A DNA stretch of 64,000 nucleotides from Diplolepis rosae (GCA_030998225.1 JAPYXD010000686.1:744001-808000), one strand, 5' to 3'. Positions 1 through 13,400 are shown, counted from the first letter of the stretch. Numbers and translations: made by a program. The notes: generated by a model not told the origin, from the letters alone.

Positions 1-2142
1 ACATAATTTTGGAAAAAAAATTATCGGCCGCAACTGGAGAAAAACTCAAAAACATGATTAAAATTAAAAAATGAAGTTCAAATAATTTTTTTTTATCTAA
101 AACTATTGCCTTCAGCGTAAAGCTGATGAATTTTGCCCCATATAATAGTAATAATAATAATGATAGTGTAGCTATAGACATATATCGATGTATAGTAAGG
201 GTAGCCTAGCGATTTTTCACTAGTTGCGTGTGGCGTTGTTATCTATAATGAACCTTGTGATGAAGGAAGACTTCTTTAGGGCGTGAGATAGACTAAATTA
301 GTATTTTCGTCCCCTTTCGAAAGACCCCAGAAGTCTTCCTCCGTTGTTTCCGGTCGTCGGGAAGTCGCTTTTTTCTCTTAATTTGTTTTTTAAAAATTGC
401 CATTGTGTGGCCCCTCAAATAGCAGTACTCACAACAGTTCTTCCATTTATATAATTTGATTAGAGGAATCGCGGGGTTATTATTTTAAACGAACAATCAA
501 ATTCGGGAGATTCCATTAACAATAATTGAATAATATATGCGAAGAATAAAAGATGTGCATTGCTACATATCCATAAACCTTTAATTATGTAAATCAATCA
601 GAATTGGGCCACATAACTAAGGGTTTCTCCAAACTATAAGGGCACATATCTCCATTGATAACACAATACTAGAATTAACCGCAGCGATATTTCAAGTAAT
701 TGATTAACTGACTATTTAATGGGATAAGGCCAAATTTTGTTTAAAAAAATATTTATGAGCATTGCGATTAATAAAACCGTTATTGTTAAAATCGGGTAAC
801 GCAAAACTTAATCACGAATTCTTAATTATAAATTACCCGATTTGGCCAATAAATGAGCTCGTGCCAGCCGACTTAACCTAGAAATAAGCAATAGATGGAA
901 TCAATAAAATAACTATAAAATGGATTCCCAGAATTTGGATTATAATCAGAATATAAATTAAAAATTAAGGTAGAACTTTGTAAAATATCGATACTTCTAA
1001 CTTATTGAAGAAAGTGTTCTGATTTTCAATCACACGGAACCAAGTTCACGTTTTGGGCAACTGAAGTGTTATGCAGTGACATGAAAAAGGAAATTTCTTT
1101 GCAGAATTATAATTTATGATAAATTTTATGAAAACTGGATTATAGTTTCATAAGATTAAGAAATTTCCAGAAGATGCAGGGCATTGTGCAATTTTAAAAT
1201 ACCTATAATCAAAAACATCATAAATAGCATCAAGTTTGTGTTAGCTTTGTTACATGGAAATTCGGGAAGTTTCCAAGAGTTCCTATCAATGTTCAATTAT
1301 ATGAAATAATAAGAACCAAACTGCGAGGTGTCATTATCTCAATCAAGAAGCAGTGTGGAGGTTGCATAGGTATATTATATGAATTGTATGTATTATACAA
1401 ATAATGTTGTGAATGCATATGCAATTTCGACATACTAAAGAAAGTTTCAGGGAGATATAACAGTATGAATGCTCCTCAATCATTATGCTACCGTATTAAA
1501 TCCTTACTAGTTCCAAGATCGAATTCGGGTGGTCCTGTCTCAGAATGGATGGTATTCACCTGGCAACCTGAAAATACCTTATAATTAAAAACCTGTACAC
1601 CCTCAGTCATGTGTCCCAATACAATTAAGCTACATGATTTTGGATCTTTACATGCGTGTATATACACATACGTCTGTGTGTGTGTGCACAGGTGTGTATA
1701 AAAGACCAGTAATCGCATGCTAGTGAGCCCATATCCCGAATCATGAAGATTACAATTAAGAAATAATCAATAAGGTATATTCGGTCCTAACGACTTTTCG
1801 TATAAGTCACAATTTCAAAACTATTCAATAATAAATACAAATACAACCAAGGAATTGTTAGCAATCTCTTTACCCAAGATCCGGACTTTGGCCAAGAACA
1901 ACCCGGGGCGGCACCGCAGCAAGTCAACAATAAAAACAGAATAAAATTTTAAAACATTAGCTCTTTTGAGGATCACAACCCGAAACATACACCTAGGCGA
2001 AATCCACGAAATACCCGCGCAGTTTTAAAATGTCCTTGGCTGCCAGGATTTGCCGTTTTAGGACGACGGTCGGTACGCACAATAAAACTCCGTATCGCCG
2101 GCGATCCAGTACCCTAACCAGGGTGAAATCAGCCCTTTCAAC
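1..2142. other. Gene-free AT-rich stretch
   Basis: I see no supportable gene here. A TG/CA-rich microsatellite lies near 1,660-1,700. The stretch at 300-420 is locally more GC-rich but matches nothing I recognise. The short ORFs are uninformative. Confidence 0.5.
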
Positions 2143-2502
2143 CTACATCCCTAGTTCATCACTGCACAGCGACACTATTAAAGGTATCACAGCACTAGGG
2201 GAAGCGCGCCAAAACGCGAACTGATGCACCCCCAGGAGATCTTCGATCTCCGAGACCCAGAGCTTCATGCTATCCTGGCATGAAGCAAAACAACTGGAGA
2301 CATCCACGGAGGTTGTTTCAGCTACGGATTCACTCTCATCGACCGGCCTTAGCAACGACAAATCAAAGTCAGCCGCACTCTGAACGACCGAGGCGCACGT
2401 TAATTCCATCGCATCATCGCCATCAATTGTCGACGTAGGAACACTAAAACATTCCAGGAGGAAAGAAACAAAACAGTCAGCTCGACTTAATGAACCTGAC
2501 AT
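2143..2502 (-). CDS. Unassigned acidic 119-aa ORF
   Basis: This is an open frame of 119 codons with an ATG start, starting MSGSLSRADCF. It is rich in Ser, Asp, Glu and Val and has scattered Cys but no motif I recognise. Upstream on the same strand there is a donor-like CAGGTAAGTGC near 2,683. Farther upstream, near 2,820, the minus strand shows TGTAATAGTCCTCCC, which looks like the start of an LTR. It could be the amino end of a degraded retroelement gag, or the first coding exon of a small host gene. I cannot decide between these, and it may be non-coding. Confidence 0.25.
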   Translation of the reverse strand: MSGSLSRADCFVSFLLECFSVPTSTIDGDDAMELTCASVVQSAADFDLSLLRPVDESESVAETTSVDVSSCFASCQDSMKLWVSEIEDLLGVHQFAFWRASPSAVIPLIVSLCSDELGM

Positions 2503-3956
2503 CTTCTAACGAACTTGTATGAGAAACTTAATTAACAGCCGGTCAGAATTTATGTCATCCGATGAAACCATCTATAAGCAGCTGCAGTATAACATTACTA
2601 GTATTAGAAATAAAAGAATACAAAATTAAAAAATAATGCTCCTATGACAACTAGAAACGAAAAGATCTGCTGCACTTACCTGGGATACCTGGAGCCTCCA
2701 CGCACAACAAGCCATCGAGACAAGACGTAATCACTCATCAAAGACAGAATTCACTTAACCCGAAAACCCCTATAATTTTCATCGAGAACGATGATTGTTC
2801 TAAGAAGGGAGGACTATTACATCCCGGTAACATTAAAATTTTAACTTTTTATTATTGCCCCTGCATATGAGCAATATGTCATACACTAGCGTAACTAAGT
2901 AGTACATATTCTTTAAATTCAGTCTTATGGTAATTACTATCTGGACCGGGTAACTGTTCTACAGAGGTAAACTAAGGCGCTACCTCACATCGATAAATCG
3001 GCTCCACACTTGGTAACAAGTGATAAAGAAGAGCATCGCTCGGTCTGTATGGTAATTACCCGTGCGGTAATTGGTCAGTGAATCACACCACGCGTCGATA
3101 ATATAGTGATGCAGCGCTAGTGACCTGACGAGATGGTAACAGGTTACTGGCGTCACGCCATTAACGTTTACTAATTACTGCTTTAATTAATAATTATTAT
3201 ACCATCCCTGTTAGTATTTAAGCATACAATTATTATTAATATTGATAAAAATCAATAATAACGTATCAGTTAATCATATACAATCTACAAGAAAGAAAAC
3301 GTGTTATCATAAATATAAGGATTGATTGATTATAGAAAATCAATCAATCAGTCAATCATAGGCTATAACACATAAAATATAAGCTACAACGAAGTAGACG
3401 CAGGTATTCTTAGTCATACCTGGATCTACTTGTTGATTAGAAATAAAAATAGGTAAGAGAGAGAATAGAAAGGATATGAAATACAAATTGCAGATCAACA
3501 TCGACCAATAGTAATAGACCATAGTGGAAGAGAAACATAGATCTTTGATTAAACGTGACTTTATACAGAATTGCACGGCGCGTGACTTTATACAATTTTG
3601 CGCGATCCACTCCTGCTGCAGTCACTATTGGAAGATCCAATAATATATATACCCCAGATTCACCACTGGAGGTTTGTCATTAAGTTCCGAACAGTTGTAC
3701 GGTTTTTAAGTCCAGAAAGGTAATTCAACGTCGAGAGCAGACCCGCCGATAAACGTAAGTCTCAGTGGAATTCTATGAGCATGATTCTACCTTCGGTACT
3801 TGGTAGTTACAATCCTTGGTCCTTAAGTGGTGCAAGTCCGGGAACAGTAGTTCTAGATAGTTCCTTTGGATTACGTGTATCGTCGTATTTAGCCGTGTCA
3901 GTTAAAAGTGATTCATTTCTGAAATCGGGACGAACTAATCTAGCTTGTTAAGAAGT
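2503..3956. other. Gene-free; possible LTR fragments
   Basis: No gene is seen. A TGTAATAGTCC-type LTR-like start lies on the minus strand near 2,825. A duplicated segment 'cgtgactttataca' occurs near 3,560-3,600. At 3,640-3,760 there is a TATA-like AATATATATACC, followed by a donor-like AAACGTAAGTC. This could be a decayed LTR promoter on the plus strand. Confidence 0.3.
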
Positions 3957-5112
3957 GCATGCCTGATTTATTTCTCGTGTACTTAGCAAGATACGTAAGT
4001 GGATAATTTTCCTAGCAGTTGGTGGACTTGCATCCCTTACACCATACCTCTTGCAAGATTTATCGTTGTTTTGCTTCCTCACGTAGACTCATACGAAACC
4101 CAACCATCCTGCAAGAATTTGTGCCGTTGACTTGCAATTATAGGAGTAAAAAACGACAATTCTCTCTTTTGCTCTCTAATTTAAGAGGTAGACAAGTAAG
4201 TTACCAACTAAGTACCATTCTTTGTGGAAACTTATTCAACAACTTATTTATTAATAATAAATTATCTTACATATTCATAAAATCAGTGTTTTATTATCAT
4301 TGTGAACAACTCAGGGCCCATAGACCTGTCAAGTGACGACGTACCCACAAACAAAAATAAATTATCAGGCCTTACCAACCTGATATAATCAGCTAACCGC
4401 CTCCCTTACATCCAAAAACACAAACTACCCTCGCCTTTTGCTCGGGACGTAACAGAATGACATCAGAGACATTTAAAAATACTTTTTACATTATTCATGC
4501 AACTTTAATTAATTTTAGCAACTTTTATTACGTAAAGTTCATTATTAATCTGTTGTTTTTTTCTTTTGTTTTTAAATTTGGCGCGCAAAATGCTAGTGAG
4601 AGCAGTTGGAGCCGCCTTCAATGACAGGTATTATGTTTTTTTAGTTTTTATCGCTGAAGAATAAAATAATTGCATTTATTGCTACAACTTATAATTCAAA
4701 TTTCGCCACAGAATTGTAATTGCAATGCTTTTAATGTCTTTTTTACCGTTCTTTGCCATAATAATGCGAGGTCATAGAACGGTCAGACAACATTCAGAGA
4801 ACGGTCAGAGTATTCTATGACCGTTCTCTCAACCGGGTCCGCTAGGGAAATGATACTTAGGTGGTAACTTACTTGTCTACCTCTTAAATTAGAGGGTAAA
4901 AGAGAGAATTGTCGTTTGTTACACCTATAATTGCAAGTCAACGGCACAAATTCTTGCAGGATGGTTCGGTTTCGTATGAGTCTACGTGAGGAAGCAAAAC
5001 AACGATAAATCTTGCAGGAGGTATGGTGTAAGCGATGCAAGTCCACCAACTGCTAGGAAAATTATCCACTTACGTATCTTGCTAAGTACACGAGAAATAA
5101 AACAGGCATGAA
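3957..5112. repeat. Fold-back element with ~260-bp inverted arms
   Basis: The segment 3,957-4,217 is the inverted copy of 4,851-5,112, with a few mismatches. The ORF-like protein beginning MVDLHPLHHTSC in the left arm reappears as MVDLHRLHHTSC from the right arm on the other strand. It is therefore an arm artefact and not two genes. The ~630-bp spacer is AT-rich and holds the GAACGGTC hairpin at 4,770-4,836. Element class is unknown. Confidence 0.7.
4770..4836. repeat. GAACGGTCA/TGACCGTTC hairpin repeat
   Basis: Several GAACGGTCAGAG and TGACCGTTCTC units in both orientations make a strong palindrome. The same block, including the neighbouring CGGGTCCGCTA, is found inverted at 49,437-49,515, just outside the plus-strand LTR. 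The two sites therefore share a dispersed hairpin repeat. Confidence 0.6.
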
Positions 5113-6840
5113 CGTCTTATCAAGTGAAACCTTTCGACCTTTTCGATCTTTAATTTATCAATTTTTAAACATTTATAAATCTATTTTTGCCTGATCCGGC
5201 CAAAAGTTTCGCCTTTAAATTTTGATTTTAGTTTTCAAATCTGCAATTTTTACTTAGATCAATTTTATGGATTTTGGAATGGAAATTTTGCCCTATTTTA
5301 GGCCAAAATTACCTTCGTGCTTTATGAATGGGTCACACGAAGGGTGAAAATTTTGCGAATTTTTATTCTTTATTTAAAGAGTAAGAACGGCAAAGAAACT
5401 CACGATTTTTAGTTTTTCGGAATGAGCAAAAGTAAAACGGAGGAATCGTCGTAATGTTGCCCGTGTTTTATAGACTTCGTATCTAGAATTCATAAACAAA
5501 AACCTGATTAATATTCGCTGCGTTACTTCGCACAGTAGCGTTTTCAAAAAAGAAAAAAAAAAACACGTTTTAATTTGGGGAATTCCCTACTCCTGAAAAT
5601 AAAACTTGGTTGACTTGCAGGCTCATTTCTCAAACTCAATTTTTGTGTCTCTACATTTTTGTTTTCTGCCCTGCGAACCCTAATCCACCCTCGAGACGTT
5701 CAGACAATGACAAAAATCTATTCACTCTAAATGAAGGAAGTCTTCCAATTTATGGCATCAGGATTCTCTCGTGACAAAAAGCACTCAGGCTCACACTCAC
5801 AGAAGTTCTCATAATTTGCCCTTGAAGATACGTTCAATTCCTCGATAAAAAAAACCTTCCCCAGGCACGAAGCAATTTCGCTCAGATTTGTTCTCCAATT
5901 CCCCAGAGGTAAGGAAAAACGTTTCACCGGTAAAGTGCCCTAAGGGGTTACGGCACCAGATCCACAATTGAAATTACAAAAAAAAACATAGAGAGAGAGA
6001 GAACGTCGTCTCACAGATAAAGTGCCCTGAGGGGCTACGGCACTTGGACGACTATTAAATTTGCATATAAAAGTAAAAATAAAATATATCGCCTCACAGG
6101 TAAAGCGCCCTAAGTGGCTACGGCACCTGATAGGCAATTGAAAATCTAAACGTATATAAAAGTAAGAACTCCAAAAAGGAGAGTGGGTTTCCCAATTTCT
6201 CACACTAAAGCGAGTCAACGGGTACTCGCCACTCGAGAGTCAGAGAACAAATCCGTTTTTCCGATTAAAAATGATTCCCTTGCTAAATACCGATATCAAG
6301 TCTAAAAAAAAACTAATAAACCGTAATAAAATTCACGTCCAAAACGCGCCCAAAACAATAAAAAACAAGAGCCTACAAATCCCTATCTGCACGGGGGGCG
6401 GGAAAAACATGAACAATCAAATTCTCTAATAGTTAGGTGCAGTGATGCTACAATGCACCACACCTATCTACGAGCTTTGATTAATTATAAGTGTCCAACA
6501 AAAATCGCCGCGACGAGCGATAAGTCCTCACCTTTTGCAGGTGCGGAACCGGACTCCACAGTGCGGCCACTACCATGCATTTTAGGAGGGTACTTAAAAA
6601 AGTGAAAATGAAAATCAGCGCCGCCAAGTTTTGATAGCAAGAACTAATATCAATGCAAACGAAACCCCCGTCCCCCCAACCCGATGTATTCAAAAGAGCG
6701 GAAAATTTTGAAATATATTGTATGAAATCCATTTCATAAATTTAAATGATTTTAAGTTGAAAATAATTTGTGGAAGAAGAAAAATACATCAAGAATTTTT
6801 GAATATGAATCACGATGAACAGTTAAATACTGTACTATTA
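5113..6840. other. Gene-free; contains three hairpin repeats
   Basis: No gene is recognised. Near 5,931-6,130 a unit of roughly 85 bp occurs three times. Each unit contains a stem-loop of the form GTGCCCTGAGGGGCTACGGCAC-like (GTGCC pairing with GGCAC) preceded by a purine/CTCAC segment. A motif GATGCTACAATGCACC at about 6,446 also occurs near 44,545, inside the probable solo LTR. This stretch may be a decayed relative of that LTR family. Confidence 0.4.
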
Positions 6841-7075
6841 CATGGAGAAAAATAGTTGAAGTAATTTCACTCAACTCTGTAGATTCAACTTGGGACTTAA
6901 GGACATTTAAACATTTATTAAATCCTAGTCGGGTAAAATGAATTTGATAAATACCTAATTCACCCAAAGTGAATATTAATAAGCATTACATAGAAGATAG
7001 TATGGAGTTGAGTAAAACGTTGTTGACGACAGGGCATCACAATACGTCAGTGGGTTAACCTGAAATGTATAAATA
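6841..7075 (+). repeat. Partial copy of CACGGAG-end MITE family
   Basis: The end CATGGAGAAAAATAGTTGAAG is followed by ~230 bp that match the reverse complement of 18,194-18,379. At 7,020-7,065 it also spans the exact point at which the hAT at 11,631 interrupts the other copy. It therefore acts as a natural empty-site paralogue for that insertion. Confidence 0.7.
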
Positions 7076-8040
7076 TATATTAACTTAGGATTTCTTTGAT
7101 GGAAATTTTTTAAAATCAAAAATTGAGAAAAAAAACTTGTAAAAAGTTGCCTAAAATTATCATTAAGTCCTTTCATCGATATGAAACCAAATAATTATAT
7201 TCTAAAACATTATTTCCAATTTAAAGAATTTGAATTCTTTCTGTGGAAAAAAAGACGCTTTCGACTGCGCTGCGATTTAAGCCCAAGTCTCAGTGGAAAA
7301 ATTTCGAACTCAACCTATTAATTTAAAATTATTTTCAATTATTTTATACCAAAGAAATATTTTGAAAAAGTGTTGAATTCTTTCAACCTCTTCTTTCGAA
7401 ACAATGTCAAGTTTTTTATTGACTCGCATGTAAAACTATATTGATTTTTAAAAATTTTCAACAAATGATTCCTAAGTTAACAACTTTTTATCATGCATTT
7501 TTTATTTTAAAAATAAATCTCTGATGAGGGCTCCGATTAGAACCGAAACACACTTTAAAAAATCTGCCCGCTTTGCGGGCACATTCTCATTGCGCGCTTC
7601 GCTCGCAAGTTTGAGCGCGCCTAGGGCGCGCGATTCGATCGTCGCGCATCGCGCTCCGTTCTTTCTGGACCTCGCGCTTCGCGCTTCGCGCTTGGTCTTG
7701 TGCTCTTCGCATACGTTTAAGTTTATTTCTTATAATTTAATACTGAAGCCCAAACCAATTTAATAATATTAAAGATGATGTAAATTAGTCATTTTCTCAA
7801 ATTAACTAAGTTTCTTTTTCAGTTTAAGTGAAACAGGAAATTCAATTTACTTAAGGCTCTATCGGCCTTAAGGAACACATTCTCATCATGACACTCGCGT
7901 TCGATTTTCTGTATGCATTTTTGTAACTTTTTAATAAATTACATGATTATTGATAAATTTATTTTCTTCCAAATATCTCAAAAAGGAAAAACAATTGTAG
8001 ACTTTATTTAAGAAAACGATTTTGCAGAACAACGCTTATT
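7076..8040. other. Gene-free; GC-rich CGCTTCG patch
   Basis: No gene. At 7,565-7,700 there is a GC-rich patch with iterated CGCGCTTCGC-like words. An inverted partial relative occurs at 23,276-23,320 (GGCGCGCTCAAACTTGCGAG). It is probably an element fragment. Confidence 0.4.
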
Positions 8041-8560
8041 TCGTATCTCACATATTTTGGTGAAAAAAATCGAATTTTTTCTATATTAAAAATCAAAAAA
8101 TTAAAATATACATCCTGTCGAGAAATTTTTCGATAAGAATGTTTAGACCTTATTTAGCCAAACAATTTTTCATCTTAAAGTTTTTTTTGTATCTCACATA
8201 TTTTGTCTAAAAAATGGAATTTTTGAATTTTAATCGTATTTTTTGGAATTGAAACGAAAAATATATGTTTTATCAGAAACTGTGTGAGACAAAATTTGTA
8301 GATCTTTTTGAAACGAACAACTTTGTATTCTTACGTTTTTTTTGTATTTCACATATTATTGTTAAGAAAATTGAATTTTGGATTTTCAATGTTTTTTTTT
8401 AAATTAATAAGAAAAATATGCATCTTATGAAAAAATGTTACAATTCAAATTTGTAGGCCTTTATGTAAAAAATAATATTGTATCATAACGTTTTTTCGTA
8501 TCTCGTATAATTTAACTTGAAAATGGAATTTTGATATTGACTTTTTTCGAATTTGAATAT
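8041..8560 (+). repeat. Four diverged ~150-bp tandem repeats
   Basis: The core TCGTATCTCACATATTTTG or close variants recur at about 8,041, 8,189, 8,343 and 8,497, giving a period of 148-154 bp. Between the cores are poly-A/T-rich blocks that also align. Units are strongly diverged and non-coding. Confidence 0.65.
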
Positions 8561-8825
8561 GCTGTAACATTTCTAATTTTGATTTAATCAAAAAATGTTA
8601 TCATGATAATTTTTAGAGATTTATGAGCACTATCTAAAACTATTATTGAAATTTTTGATTTTTTCAAAAAATTATTTTCAAACACACAAAAGTAGTGCTC
8701 AACCCCTCAGTTTTGATTGGATGTGGCTGGTTAACGAACTTGTCCTTACTTTTTCGGCTCCGATAAAGTGTACCAAAGCTCAATTCAATCTGATAATTCT
8801 ATCGAGAGTTATGCCGCACACGACC

Positions 8826-8826
8826 T

Positions 8827-8859
<33 letters not shown>

Positions 8860-8866
8860 TAGACAC
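8826..8866 (+). repeat. CAGA microsatellite
   Basis: An array of ACAG tetramers (about nine units, the last degenerate) is followed by a fixed-looking tail, ACTTTCGTAAAAACC, and then CTGACTCAGGGGGTC. It looks like the internal microsatellite of a dispersed element. Confidence 0.7.
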
Positions 8867-9329
8867 TTTCGTAAAAACCATTTTTTCTGACTCAGGGGGT
8901 CTCAAAACGTAAAGATTTGATGAAAATTTCGAAAGTCATTTTTCACATAAAACCAATACCTTCTCATCCATGATGAGAATGTAGAAAGTAAATAATCTTT
9001 TGCAATTTCATACATATTTAACTATATGAATATGTAATTACAGATTCGTGATCTTGTACTTCGCTTAAGCATAATTTTTTAGGGACTCCTTTAAGGTGTG
9101 AAATTTTATAATTTCTATCCACTTTTTAATATTTTAGGATGCCTATCTAAATAAATCCTCAGGCTGATCGAGCTCATTCATTGCCCCAAATTTTATTCAT
9201 GTTACAAGTTAAGGGGATTTCTACCTTGCTGGGTCAAAAAGCTATACCATTTTCTCGAATTTTTCGGGAGAAAAGTTAAAAAGATAAATACTTGAAATTT
9301 TGTCTAGGTGTTAAAGTAATTGTATTAAA

Positions 9330-9997
9330 GTAGTTCGTTCACGAAAATTAGAGCTCAGGCAAAAATAGATAATTTTACTTTCAAGAATAGCAATATTATT
9401 ATTGAAGGGCTAATTTGGAAGAGAAAAGATTATTTTTCATGAACAAAATTTGAAACACAAAAGAATAATTTTATTAATAAATTTTATTTTTGCCCAATCT
9501 TATTTTCTTATTGCTTGGAGTCAAATTTTAAAAAATTATGCGGTTCTAATAAATCACGGTTCATTTTTTTAGGAAAAGGATTCTCTACAACATGACCGTT
9601 TCCTATTTTTGAAAATGAATTCTTTGATGGCTGAAATTATTGTATAAAAAAACAATTTTTCAAAACAAAATTTTTATAAACAAATTGCTGTATTTAATAA
9701 TAATTAATTCAATTTCAAAAATAGGAAACGATCATGTTGTGGAGAATCTTTTTCCTAAAAAAATGAACCGTGATTTATTAGAATCGCATCATTTTTTTAA
9801 ATTTGGCTCGAAGCAATAAGAAAATAAGTTGGGTCAAAAATAAAATTTATTATAAAAATTATTTTTTTGTGTTTCAAATTTTTTTCATGAAAAATAATCT
9901 TTTCTCTTTCAAATTAGCCCTTTAATAATATTATTGCTATTCTTGAAAGTAAAATTATCTATTTTTGCCTGAGCTCTAATTTTCGTGAACGAACTAC
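9330..9997. repeat. Near-complete palindromic fold-back MITE
   Basis: The left end GTAGTTCGTTCACGAAAATT and the reverse complement of the right end match, and the match continues inward for about 300 bp per arm around a short AT-rich centre near 9,660. There is no ORF. A transcript would fold into a long dsRNA stem. Confidence 0.75.
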
Positions 9998-10739
9998 CTT
10001 AATGTAGTTGATCCATGAAAATTAGACCTGTCGCTGATCGCTGATCCCGAATTTGAAAATGGATTTTCCAAAAAACGAAATGGCGGCTACAAAATGGCAG
10101 ACATTTTTTGAAAAAATCATCACATTAGCGTGTAAGTTGGTGTGTGTAGGTTTTTCACTCTTTTCGGCGGCCCATAACTTCTCTAATTCTACAGATTGCT
10201 GCTCAAATATTTTTGAGAAGTATGCTACTCGTTTTTTTTCTTGTCAAATCGATCAAATTCATTTAGTTTGAGAAAAGTAATTATTTTATTTTCATATGTA
10301 ATATTTCGTGTAATTATAAATCTTTGATGATAGTAAACTTCAAGAAATGATTGTACACACGGAGAAAAATAGTTAATGTAATTTTACTCAACTTCCGATC
10401 AAATTTGGGACATAAGGACAAGTTAGAAGTTATTTAGTATCACTGTATTTATTTGTGATATATTAAATGTTCGAAAATGAATCAAAGTTGAGTAAAATTC
10501 AGAAGTGTAGGGTGAAGTATGAAAGCGTACATTAAAAATTTTTAAATATATATTATTACTCGTATTATAATTATAAAAAACCAATCTTTTATCAAATCAC
10601 AAAAATAGTAGAGCTTTCCGTTCATTCTACTCTACGCTTCAATCGAGAGTTGAGTAAACCGTGAATCGCAAGATTTATTCCAACAGCTACATCTATTCAC
10701 GCAAGAACGAATAAAAGTAATCTGCGCCTTGGGCACATA

Positions 10740-11505
10740 TAAAAAATTTTTAATTTCAAAAACTTAAATTCTTAAAATTAAATTGATATTATGAAAATTT
10801 AAACAAAAAAAAGTCGATAAGTTTATTACATAAAATATGAAATATCACATAAATTACTCAGGCAGAATAATAATTTGGAATTCGCAAATGTAAAATCCAT
10901 ATTTTGAAAATATAAAACACAGAAAATAAAAGAACCTTCTTTTAAATGTTTTTATGCAAGATACTTCTTAATAATAATGCAATTTTTTAATGTACATTTG
11001 AAAATTTAGTTTCACTAAACTTCATACGTCGTTATAATAAACATCTATACTAAATGTAATTTAATAATTATATTATATATATATATCAATAATCATAGTT
11101 ATAATAATTGATTAATTATATTAATTTTTAAAAATATTTCATAAATCATTTATGAAAAAAGTTGATTTATTTTTACTTGAGTAAGGCTAAAAATTTTTAT
11201 TGACGGCACTTACTCTCACAAGCTCTGAATAACTCATGCAGTCACTATGTAAGAAAGTTCTAAATTTTATATCTCAGCATTGTAAGCGAGCGTGTGCGTG
11301 ATTTGACGAAAGCGTATCGTACTATATATAAGTGTAGTTATTAGGTTTATATATGTAAGGTTATATGTTTAAGTATATCTGTAATTTGAAATGTGATTGG
11401 CTACGTCTGAATGGTGTGAATGTATTTGTAAGTCGTTTATGTATGTACCGGATGACTATTGGTAGGTTAGAGGTAATAATTTTTTTTTATTTGAAAGAAC
11501 CATAC
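10740..11505 (+). repeat. Dispersed repeat, copy A (promoter-like)
   Basis: This segment aligns in inverted orientation with 20,155-20,930, diverged by perhaps a fifth. Both keep a CCAAT-type box (ATTGG followed by CTGCG or CTACG), a TATATATAAG box and the block ACGCTTTCGTC. Conservation of these elements in two copies suggests a transposon or LTR-like promoter, but no coding sequence follows. Confidence 0.5.
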
Positions 11506-11630
11506 CATTGCCAGTTCAAATAATACGCCCGATGCTCATTTTACCCAACTACGATTTGAAGCACCTCAAGCGTCGGTGATATACTTATATATTTCATGTT
11601 AACCCACTGACGCATGTTGGTGCCCTGTCG

Positions 11631-13267
11631 CAGTGTCTCCAGAACGTGGGATTTTTCTGCCCCCACCACGTTCCCATCTGGGAGAAACACATGCAAACGT
11701 GGCGTGTCAGTGTGTCGGCTCTGCTACACGCTGCGGTCACCAGCTTCGTGTAAAGCCGAAGGTGCACGAAGACGGACTTCGTTACAATGCTTGAGTTTTC
11801 AAGTTATTTTTAGATTTCACGCTTTCGTTTATCGAGTCGAAATTAAGAATTGTATTTTTCTCGAGTACGTGCAAAAGAGGCGCGAAGCAGACGACGAATT
11901 TGAATTTACGAAGTATATAGTTCAAGAAATAACACTTTTCTTCAATTTCTTGAAGAAAGTCTGCATGAAATATACATCAGTATGATCTTGGAAAATTTCA
12001 TGAGGATTTCAACACTTCAAAAATAAACTTTCAGTGAAATTTAGTGACAATAAATGTATAAAATTTGAATCAATATATAATTTTCCATTCAAATTTATAT
12101 ACTTCTTACTAATTTTGTACATTTAACAATTTTTCACTTAGAACAATATTTTCTATCAAGATGAAATGAACATAAAATTCAAGTTGGAATCGATATATTA
12201 AGTATATGATTTTTAATTTCTGGGAATAAACTGCTTTAATAAGACAATCTTTCTTCTTTGTGAGAAATCTCAATTTTAAAATTAAAATTCTACGCATAGG
12301 ATACAAAAACATAATATGAAAATACTTTTATTACAGAATTTTGAAATATACAAGTTGACCAATTTTTAATCGAGTAAATCGGCTACTTTAAGCAAAAAAT
12401 TATGTTAAAAATATTTTATCAAAAAAAAATAAGACACATTAAATAACGGTTTAAAATCCACATTCATAGATTGATGGTAAAAGCAGTTTAAAGTATTTTA
12501 ATCTTACGTTTTAGTGACGTATGCACAGACTTTTAATCAGATAAATGAAATGCTTTATAGAAAGTCAAAATTTTCTTATTACTGCACTTAATCAAATTTA
12601 TAAAGTAAAAATATTTTTTAATTGATGCTTTCACTCAATTCTTTAAACATTCATTAATTGAAAATTGTACTCAAAATTTAATCTTGCAGCGTTCCAATAT
12701 TCCCACAATGTTACAAAATCTTATTAATCATTATTTTAGTCGAATTATTTTCAAACTATTTTAAAAATAAATGTAAATATTTTGATTAAATACTCTGTCA
12801 AATTTTGCATTTGACTAATCTTGCAAAATTGTTGAAAGTTTTGAATACCGATAGAAGAAACTTTAAATAAAATTTTATGTCCATAAATGCTTAAAGTTCT
12901 ATATAGAAATATCAACTACAACATTCTCAAATTTTATAAATAAACTACTGAATTCAAAAAGTTTCGGATTTTTTTAAAAACTGTACAAATTTCAAATATG
13001 AATCAGTCAAAATCTACTGATTATCAGTGAAATTTGACTGATTTAAATAACTAAAAACAGGTTACTGTGAATCAGTCAAATTTCACTGATTACTTCAGTG
13101 AAAAGTAACTGATTTAACAGTGAAAAATATTGTTTTCACTGATGATTCAGTGAAAAAGCAAATCACTGATTCAATCAGTGAAAATTTGACTGATTCAGAT
13201 TTAGAGTGTACACAAGTTTCAAATATAAAGTGTACTCTGTACATTAATCAAACAAATTTAGAAGATG
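11631..13267 (+). repeat. Left inverted arm of the hAT
   Basis: It is the reverse complement of 16,549-18,185 with the same length. A 67-aa ORF (12,109-12,312, minus) is identical to one at 17,504-17,707 (plus), because the arms mirror one another and not because it is a gene. At 12,990-13,205 the arm contains a cluster of ATCAGTGAAA/TTTCACTGAT words, probably an older MITE captured before the arm was duplicated. Confidence 0.85.
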
Positions 13268-13400
13268 ATTTATCGTAATTCCTTATTGAAAACGGCAAAA
13301 GTAAGAATATTATATTATTATTTGGTGATACGTGAGTGCTCTTACGTACGTTATTGTTTGATGCTTGTGGGTAAGTTTATTTTGTGAAACTTAATTTGTG

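Noticed and set aside
3352..3640. Two overlapping minus ORFs with hydrophobic text
   Set aside because: AT-rich, overlapping frames, no family signal; probably chance.
12109..12312. A 67-aa ORF that is identical to one at 17,504-17,707
   Set aside because: The identity comes from the hAT inverted arms. The sequence is AT-rich and lacks any motif, so it is not a gene family.
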